From: Euborellia annulipes
Taxonomy: Eukaryota; Arthropoda; Insecta; Dermaptera; Anisolabididae
DNA: 64,000 nt
Direction: 5' to 3'
NCBI GenBank assembly: GCA_023213315.1
Contig: JAKCPI010022159.1
Coordinates: 1-64,000, forward strand
The notes under the pieces were generated by a model. It saw only the letters and a list, made by a program, of their open reading frames with translations, was not told the origin of the DNA and ran no database searches. Of this stretch, positions 57,184 through 64,000 are shown piece by piece (positions within the stretch are counted from its first letter, which is position 1; every line of letters begins with the position of its first letter). Both the position numbers and the translations under genes were made by a program.

Positions 57184-57579
57184 GGTGCGCGTCTCGAAAA
57201 GCCGTTAAAAGACGATTGACTACCGAGTTACTCGAGGCGGCAAGAGATGGCGTTAGTTTTTCCCATAGGGATACAAGAGATTTATTCCATTTCATTTTAA
57301 AGATTCCAGCTAATTAATTAAGGGTAGAAAATTGATTATTTTTTAACACAATGATTACTAATTTAATTATCTATAAGATATAGAGCGAATTTTTAAAAAA
57401 ATATCTTTTATTTAATGAGATTAATCTAAAAAAAAAATTTATTTTTTCGAAAATCAAAAAAAGGGCTTCTATAAGTTTTAGATATTTTAAACAGCTTTAA
57501 TTTAAAAAAAAATGAGGTCGATAGCTTCAAAATTGTGGCCGCTGGAAACTCCCAAAATTAGCACCCCGAGACGAGCACC
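57184..57579. mobile_element. piggyBac-type MITE (396 bp), copy 2
   Basis: Ends GGTGCGCGTCTCG and CGAGACGAGCACC (one mismatch), flanked by perfect TTAA on both sides (57180-57183 and 57580-57583). Same 396-bp length as 21589-21984. No ORF; it would need a piggyBac transposase elsewhere. Confidence 0.9.
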
Positions 57580-57583
57580 TTAA

Positions 57584-58555
57584 AAGAGGCTTTTCCTCTT
57601 CAGCTGCATTAAAAAGAATGATTTATTTACATTGTACCAGGAGAAGTAAAACAGCATATATATTTCTCCCAGTACAACATATTCTATGAAACCAGCATCA
57701 ATTCATACATCATCAGATGATTGATTTATTTTAAAAATATTCGTTGACTAAGCTGAAGGCTTCACTTTCGAGCATAAGGCACTTGTGGCGATGACTGTCC
57801 TTAATTGTTCAATTAATTGTTCCAAACAATTTATAAAGAGGGATTTAAGAACAAGGTGATCCGATCTAGAAGTATTTTGAAGAAATTATTATAAAATTTG
57901 TTCAGCTTATCCCCTAACAAACAAAAGTGAAATTAATGTAAAATTTTTGACTACCCTTGGAGCGGTGTTAAGCTCAGGATTCATAATTAATTTCCTAATT
58001 CCCATTTCTACTTGAAAAATTATAATACGTAATAATGTTGTCTCCATCAGATAATGGGACTTTGTAATTGCATTAGGTTAGTGTTATTTAGTCTCCGCCG
58101 AGTTGGTTGACATCCCCTCAGGGTGGAAAAGGACTCTCACATAAAGCAAGCGACATTTTGACGACGACTTTAGATGTGGATGAAGACGAGGAGGACGTGG
58201 CCACACCAGTAGGAGTTTAACATCCGCGTTAACGTTAGCATTAACGTTTCTGTTTTGTCCATTGGCCAGAGGCACTATGCCGTCATAAAGCCACCACGTC
58301 CTTTTCGGCGTCGTTTTATGATCTCAACGTAATTCCAACGATAACGACATTAGCGCATGTTGTTTTTGTATGTTTGTTGTGGGAGCTACTCATTTCTCTT
58401 TCCCTCTCTCTTTCTCTCTCATTATAATTATCTTATCTATTTAAGTATATAATTTATATCTAATAATTTTATTTATTAAATAACTTTTAACTAATGTTTT
58501 CTAAATAAAAATAATTACCTGTTAATATAATATTAGACAAGAAATTTACTTTATT
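57584..58555. other. Non-coding stretch with a balanced island
   Basis: The segment 58080-58330 is GC-richer (GCCGAGTTGGTTGACATCCC; CCACCACGTCCTTTTCGGCG) and includes AACGTTAGCATTAACGTT-type inverted words. No exon is recognised. Confidence 0.35.
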
Positions 58556-58822
58556 TTATTTTTTTAAATCCAATTTTTGTTTCGAACGACTTTTGTCTTC
58601 GAAAATTCCCTTCATTTTTACATAATTCTCAAATCTTTGTTTATATAATTTGAAATTTTCTTTTTCTGGATTGAAATTTTCAAAGGGTAAGAGAAGGGTC
58701 CCTGATAAATTTAATGGAGGATTTTGACTTGTATTAATTGATGGATTTAATATTGATTGAATAATTTGTTGCTGGCTCTTATTAAATGCTTCTAATATTT
58801 GCGCAAATTGGGTCGCATCCAT
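58556..58822 (-). pseudogene. Ty3/gypsy-type gag N-terminus, truncated
   Basis: The frame gives 88 residues before a stop. It starts MDATQFAQIL, has a QQQIIQSI helix, then LLPFENFNPEKENFKLYKQR and FENYVKMKGI, the pattern found at the start of many animal Ty3/gypsy gag proteins. The last 15 or so residues (KSRSKQKLDLKK) do not fit, so the copy is cut or shifted near 58600. Gag forms the particle of an LTR retrotransposon. The start lies about 138 bases inside the primer-binding site, as expected. Capsid core, zinc knuckle and pol are missing. Confidence 0.7.
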
Positions 58823-58960
58823 TTTAAATGATTATATATTAAAGATATTATAAGTTATTTACCTTATTTTATTTGATAAATTTTTATTTCAATTGTTTTT
58901 GATTTTCGATTCGAGTAATTATATTTTTCTTTTTCTTTTAAATTCTTCCGGTTTTATTTA

Positions 58961-58972
58961 TCCTCGTCGCCA
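58961..58972 (-). promoter_or_regulatory. Retrotransposon primer-binding site
   Basis: On the minus strand TGGCGACGAGGA follows the LTR end by 5 bases (AAAAT). A TGG start matches the CCA end of a primer tRNA. I cannot assign the tRNA. Confidence 0.7.
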
Positions 58973-58977
58973 ATTTT

Positions 58978-59269
58978 TGTTATAACTTTGATAATTAAAT
59001 GCACGTTTTGTGTATAATATAAAATATATTTATTATAAAAGAGTTATTGAATAATGATTAAATACATTGAATGTTGACTGTTTATCATTGTCTATAATTG
59101 ATTTTCTAATAATTAGTTAATTATTTATTATAATTGTTTTAAATTTATTGAGTCTAATTTCATGTGGCTATTGCCAATTTATGAAAGTTATATTAAAGCC
59201 TCTGAGGTATCCACCAAATTGACCTGGGGACCAGCAAGACTGCGACCCCTTAAACAAACCACCCCAACA
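58978..59269 (-). repeat. LTR of a Ty3/gypsy element (292 bp)
   Basis: On the minus strand it begins TGTTGGGGTGG (59269) and ends TTATAACA (58978), the TG...CA LTR form, directly before the primer-binding site. An A/T-rich TATA-like stretch lies at about 59020-59035. The second LTR is not in the window, consistent with truncation. Confidence 0.75.
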
Positions 59270-59298
59270 ATTCCCCCCTAATCCTATACTCTTGAAAA

Positions 59299-59325
59299 TG
59301 GCTCCAAAAGGAGAGCCGAAACGTC
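59299..59325 (+). ncRNA. Weak hammerhead-like motif beside the LTR
   Basis: TTGAAAATGGCTCC pairs (GGCTC/GAGAGCC) and continues to GAAACGTC. The CTGANGA box is degenerate, so activity is unlikely; it is listed as a relic of the same group. Confidence 0.35.
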
Positions 59326-59374
59326 GAGTAAATCTCAACATCACACCCGAGAAAACTTATCTTCGCATATACTG

Positions 59375-59400
59375 TATATATATATATATATATATATATT
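59375..59400 (+). repeat. TA dinucleotide microsatellite
   Basis: About 13 TA units, followed by ACATACAGAGTATAGGG and AAAGAAAGTAAAAA, the latter reminiscent of the H-family terminus. Confidence 0.8.
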
Positions 59401-60769
59401 ACATACAGAGTATAGGGAAAAGAAAGTAAAAAACTACTTCCTTTAAAATAAATATTTCCTATCTGATTGTCAAATTAATAATCTTAAACATAAATTAAAT
59501 ATGAAAAGATCTTTTCTTGATAGATAATAATCCGGCCATTTACCTCAATAGGGGTGATACTTTTTAAATTTAATTTAAATATGTGTGATAAATGAAAAAG
59601 AGAGTGAGAGTGAAGGGGGTGATGGTGTTTGGTGGGGAAAATACCATTATCACTATCACTCCTCACTACTCCCTCTCTCTCCTCGCTTAGTTTAAACAGT
59701 TAATGCCCAGGTTTCAAGAGTAATTGCTCGTTAAAGCGGTGAACTCATTGATTTAATTGCATTAAAAAGACAGAGACAGATATATATATATCCAACTGGT
59801 TTTCACGGTATCTGATTATTTTATAGACACACATTCAACTGGTTGAATTTTATTCTGGCTACTCTATTCCTCTCCTCTTTCTTGTTTATATTATATTTGC
59901 TGCTGATGCTGCTTTGTTGGTGACCGACGACAACAAGGAGGTCGCCGCAAGCGAGAAATGGAATTCAAATAAATGTGAGAACGTTAATGAACTCTCCTAG
60001 TCATTTCAAATTAAGCCGCCTGGGTCATAAATTCCCCCTTAAAAAATGATCATCCTGATGACGTTTTTATCTGGCTTCACTTTTGGGATTCAAAAAAAAA
60101 AAAAGGAAATTTTTAAAATTGTTAATGGACGAATTAAAAAAATATTTGTCATTATCCTAATAATCTAAGAAATTTATTATTTTAATTCACTTAATTTGGA
60201 ATGAAATTATCAAAATTGTTTTTTTTATCTATATCTCAATAAATATGACTACAATTACGACACTTTTTAAGCAGAGAGTGTTTTCTTTTCGAGTTTGTTC
60301 ATTTGATCGTGAGACGATTGAGGGGACTGAAGCATTCAGACTCCAGGGCAGTTGGGTTCCTGATGCGTGACTCAGGGACAAAAACGGGGACGATCACCTC
60401 CTCCTTTTTTCTTCCTTCTTTTTTTTCAAAGAGGGAGGAATGGCCAGTTATTTTGTAAATGACAAGATAAATCCCAAAACAATTCGCAGAACGAAGATAA
60501 TTCATTTGTTTGTTTTTTTTTTTTTATTTTTGCAAATTTTTTTTCTTTTTATATTAATGAAGAATTTAGGAAAATTTTACTTTTATATAAAGCGAAATAA
60601 TTTTTTTGTGTTTTTAAAAAATATAAATCTTATAATTAAACCAAAGCGATTCTTTAAAATATAAGTTTAATTTACCTATTTTTGTAAGTTTATTTTTATT
60701 TTGTAGATAAAAATTATTTTAAAATATTTTTTGAGATCTATATTTGAAGGAGATATTTATTAGCTGAAG
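59401..60769. other. Non-coding stretch with small balanced islands
   Basis: Islands at 59580-59720 and 59900-60020 are GC-richer; 60290-60440 also. No exon is recognised. Confidence 0.4.
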
Positions 60770-60860
60770 GAATAAAGCAGTTAAGCTTATAATCTTGAGT
60801 TAAAGACAACTCGAGTTCAAATCCACCTCATGGCAAAAAATTTGTCAACTTTATTTGTAA
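60770..60860 (+). repeat. SINE family A, degraded
   Basis: AGCAGTTAAGCTTATAATC, a B-box-like AGTTCAAATCC, ACCTCATGGCAAAAAATTTG, then ACTTTATTT. Order fits SINE family A. Confidence 0.5.
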
Positions 60861-61159
60861 TGCCTTCTCCTGAGGAAGGAAATGGGAACCCACCTTAGTA
60901 TTATTCCCATGGAAGTTAATAACCAAAACGTGTCAGGTATGACTGAGGAGAGAGATATTTTAATAATTCAATATATTCGAATCGGAGGGACTTAACTAGT
61001 CATAGATATATTTAACATGATTGTAGGTAGCTTTTTGTCAGTGGTGTCCCTCTACAGGTTTAAAAAGCGGCGAACTAGTAAGAATTTTTTTAAGATTTCT
61101 TACTTTGTTAGAGCACGGTCACCTTGCATATGAGGGGAAGTAAGTTTTTTTTGGTGTAT
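60861..61159. other. Non-coding stretch
   Basis: Nothing recognised. Confidence 0.5.
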
Positions 61160-61260
61160 ATGGTATGCCCGGTGGCTTGGTGCAATGGACAGCACACCGA
61201 TATCCCGGAAGGCCTGGAGATCCTGGGTTCGATTCCCGGGGGCCATGGGGCGCTTGAATC
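61160..61260 (+). repeat. SINE family C (tRNA-like), copy 2
   Basis: GCCCGGTGGCTTGGTGCAATGG (A box within), ACACCGATATCCCGG, then the B box GGTTCGATTCCC (about 61227). It is tRNA-like but has no proper acceptor pairing, so it is called a SINE. The partner copy is 45970-46070. Confidence 0.7.
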
Positions 61261-61286
61261 ACCAACAAAAAGCATACTCACAATCA

Positions 61287-61369
61287 TGTTATAAATTTTA
61301 CATCTTGTCCTACGTATCAACGGTAACATATGTCGACACAAAAAATCTGGAGCGACCAGTCACACCAGA
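61287..61369 (-). repeat. H-family fragment with mini-hairpin
   Basis: TTATAAATTTTACATCTTG, then TATGTCGACAC, AATCTGGAGCGACCAGTCAC and ACCAGA. It is the hairpin end with the long inner arms deleted, leaving a stem of about 10 bp. Confidence 0.7.
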
Positions 61370-61399
61370 TTTTTAATAGTAAGTGAAACTGTCGTGGGA

Positions 61400-61760
61400 C
61401 GGAGGAATGAAATTGATAATGATGATGATGATGATGATGATGCTGAGATTCAACTCTTTCTCTCTCTTTCTGAGGACCAGTTAGTTATTTTTATACACAC
61501 ATCACATTTGAAAGACGAAGATGAAGAAACAAAGTTAGTGGTGACGGGTCTGGATGATTGACGTCGTCGAAAATATTCTTAATACGGCCCATTTGATATT
61601 CATATTTTTAATTAAAGCATATGAATATATGTGTGCGGAGGAGGTGTTTAGTCTTAGTGAAGCGGCAGGTGTCTCTCAGGCAGCAGGCGGTAAATCAGCT
61701 GCTTGGCACACTCTGTCCCTTGGGCTTTGTGTCCCATCTTCTGTCCCATGAGTGAGTTTG
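61400..61760. other. Balanced island with a GAT microsatellite
   Basis: A GATGAT run at about 61418-61442, then GGTGACGGGTCTGG (about 61540) and GGCAGCAGGCGGTAAATCAG (about 61679). Possible regulatory DNA, no exon. Confidence 0.3.
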
Positions 61761-63744
61761 TTTCTATTTTAATTGGGCGCACCAATGATTTACGCCCTCC
61801 GCCGCCACTCACATCCCTTCTTCCTCTTGATGAGATATTCCAATCTCTTTCTCTTTCTCTCTCTCTTATGTATCTCTTAAAAAAGAGAGAGACTTTTAAG
61901 AGCTTGCTTGTCTTAGATCCATCACATGCCGGCTTTTTTTTTTCTTTCTCTTCTTTCTTATTTATTCCCTACTTTAAAAAAGAATAAAGAAAAAAAAATC
62001 AACATGCGGAATGAATTAAAATAGAAATATTATATTCAATATGAGAAATTCATTGTCCCACCTAGTTGGGTGTTTAATTACCATATACGCTGTGGCGTTC
62101 CGCCTTATCATTAGGCAACCCGTGGAGCTTATTCGTCTCTTGTATAATCTACCGTATTTATTTTGGTGTTGAAGGCTTTGAGTGTTAATAATGTAATATG
62201 ACCAAGCCTGGAAGTTAGGCAACCGAAATGGAAAAATAATTTATTATAATATATATTATACAAATAAACTTTAGAGAAGTCTGAAAAATTAATAAAAAAT
62301 AGAATTAGTCATGTGGGTAGCCTACATTACAGGAATAAATAAACTAAACTTTTTGTCCCCCATCTTAGAAAAACATTAATCTTTTTTTTTTTCTTTTTTC
62401 AAATTTGAATGTTATTTTATACACCGTATAATTATAGACAACTTAATAAAATTATCTTTATTTATTTTTAAAATATAATTTATTAAATTGTTTGTACTTA
62501 TAGCTTAAATATCAAGTCTTGGTTTGGGTCAGTGAAAGGGGGAGGAGTGTTTGAAACCAAACTTGTGTAGGCCTATATAAGAGTGATTAGGGCTATAAGC
62601 TTTATTCCTCTATATTTTTTAAAATTACTTAGAGCCGGTTGCTTGATGTATGGGTAGCTAGTTGAACTATAGTTATTGTGTAATGCAGAAACCCTCTTCC
62701 AGGGAACAAACCCTCTTCAGTATTAAAGGTTTTGTGAAGCTAGCAATTTAATAAAGACACATAACTTATAAAAATTATTAATAATAAAAATTGAAATTAA
62801 TATAAATAAATATTATAAATTAAAATAATTAATTTTTTTTAAATTAATTTTTTTACCAAAATTTGAAAATTACAATGCCATAGCTGAAGTTAGGAGAATA
62901 TTCGATTCCCTTGAGGGATTTGTTACCAACCCTCAAACATACTAACAACTTGAATATTAGAAAATATTTGTGGCTTTTGGCTTGGGCTAATTTAACAAAG
63001 ACCTTGACTTAAAATTCAACATAAAAACATATAGATGTACTCGAAGGCTGGGTTATGCAAATTGAAAGCAAAATGGTTACCTCTGGTACCAGCGGACCTA
63101 ACCTATAACATATTGTAAAATATAACAATCTCATCATTTTATTGTTAAAATAAGTTGAATCAAAATAAAAATAACAAATATATATATTTATTTTTTAAAT
63201 AAAATGCTGAGATGTCGTACATTTTACTATTAGAATAAAACTGAAGAGGTTTTCTGCACTAAAAAAAAGCCATTTAACAGAGACTCCACTAACTACCCAT
63301 ACATCAAGCAACCGGCCCTTAAAAAATTAAAAGAATTTTATATATGGAAAAAATCTAACTACCTTTCCAACCATGCTACCTGCTCTACGAAGCCTTTTTT
63401 CATAGCACACATCATTTGTCTAATTGATAAGATAATTAATTAAGGTCCCAAATAATCAGGAACACCGGTATAGATATTAAGTATGTAATTAGCGATTATT
63501 AATATTAAATTAAATCTTCTCTCTTATTAAATTATTAATTAGATGATTTATTAATCATTTATTTTTCAATTTGTATTAAATATTTGTTAATTAACTATTT
63601 ACTTTCTGAAATTAGACAGGATATTATCAGAGTTTATATTATAGGCTAATCATATTTCCTATTGTATAATATTTTAAAATTTTTATTTTTTTTCGTGAGT
63701 TTTTGGAGTTTCTATCAAGAGATGCAACTATTTCTATTACACCG
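61761..63744. other. AT-rich non-coding stretch
   Basis: A CT run at about 61850-61866. GGTTGCTTGATGTATGGGTAGC (62638-62659) has an inverted partner, GCTACC-like TACCCATACATCAAGCAACC (about 63295-63314), suggesting a decayed element of about 680 bp at 62634-63318. No gene is supported. Confidence 0.45.
62634..63318. mobile_element. Possible TIR element of about 680 bp
   Basis: AGCCGGTTGCTTGATGTATG (62634) and CATACATCAAGCAACCGGCC (about 63299-63318) are inverted partners. The inner sequence also pairs in part: GCAGAAACCCTCTTCC near 62685 against TGAAGAGGTTTTCTGC near 63241. No ORF or clear target duplication. Possibly a MITE. Confidence 0.65.
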
Positions 63745-63885
63745 ATACACGTCTAAATGGTTTCCTTGATTTAAAACAAATTTACATATTTGTATTTCTT
63801 TTTTTGCCGCATGAGACGGGTTGCAAACTCTTGACCCCTAGCACATGAGGCAGCGACTCTACCACTGTGCAATGGCCCAAGGGCG
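63745..63885 (-). repeat. SINE family A (tRNA-like head), copy in reverse
   Basis: On the minus strand: TTGGGCCATTGCACAGTGGT, AGAGTCGCTGCCTC (A box), TTGCAACCCGTCTCATGCGG (B box partly mutated), CAAAAAAAG, then CCATTTAGACG at the far end. Confidence 0.62.
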
Positions 63886-64000
63886 TATATAATAATATAT
63901 AAAAATAAATTTTAATAATACAATTCTTACCTTATATATTTCATAGAAAATAAAATAAAACGACAGACATATTATATGACGTTACCAGATCAGATAAGAT

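Noticed and set aside
61166..61246. Possible functional tRNA gene
   Set aside because: Same reasoning: tRNA-like boxes, a second copy at 45970-46070 and no proper acceptor stem.

Overview
The window looks like AT-rich nuclear DNA from an invertebrate animal. Support comes from spliced-gene signals at one locus, tRNA-like and 5S-like SINE relics, a mariner transposase relic, many small TIR elements with intact target-site duplications (TSDs), and microsatellites. There are no operons, dense ORFs or bacterial signals. An arthropod, perhaps a crustacean, is my guess from the mariner and gypsy-type relics, with low confidence.

Only one stretch looks like a host protein-coding gene: a GC-rich promoter region (about 6640-7340) followed by a short first coding exon (7541-7580). 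The exon encodes an N-terminal MPRRKQ motif, typical of zinc-finger regulators (teashirt, spalt, FOG, BCL11 types) that recruit the NuRD complex, and it ends at a GTGAGT splice donor. No later exon is visible, so much of the window may be a long first intron, or intergenic DNA holding scattered GC-richer islands that could be enhancers. A second promoter-like island with a TATA box lies at about 45040-45530.

The rest is mostly mobile-element debris, often nested. (1) The commonest is a family of about 670 bp that I call the H family. It has an 81-nt hairpin at one end, a hairpin of about 50 nt at the other, an internal CAGA/GTCT microsatellite and insertion into A or T runs. There are seven substantial copies (1289, 17921, 35104, 42483, 44112, 47028, 52986), fragments, solo hairpins and a related 659-bp palindrome (2306-2964). 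(2) At least nine loci carry a hammerhead-ribozyme-like core (CTGANGA, stem II, GAAACGTC), most inside inverted repeats, as in Penelope-like retroelements; the clearest are 27203-27255 and 34424-34485. (3) MITEs with target duplications: hAT type (41278, 43173, 56080, and older ones at 29445 and 30573), piggyBac type (21589, 57184), Harbinger type (5472), and a TATA-flanked family (1130, 11642). (4) A mariner relic (21451-22215) is split by one piggyBac MITE. (5) A Ty3/gypsy remnant (58556-59269) keeps an LTR, a primer-binding site and the gag N-terminus. (6) There are tRNA-like SINEs (three families) and 5S-rRNA-like SINEs.

Nested insertions give a relative chronology: TATA-family MITE before H element, mariner before piggyBac MITE, SINE before Harbinger MITE, and H element before Penelope-like fragment.
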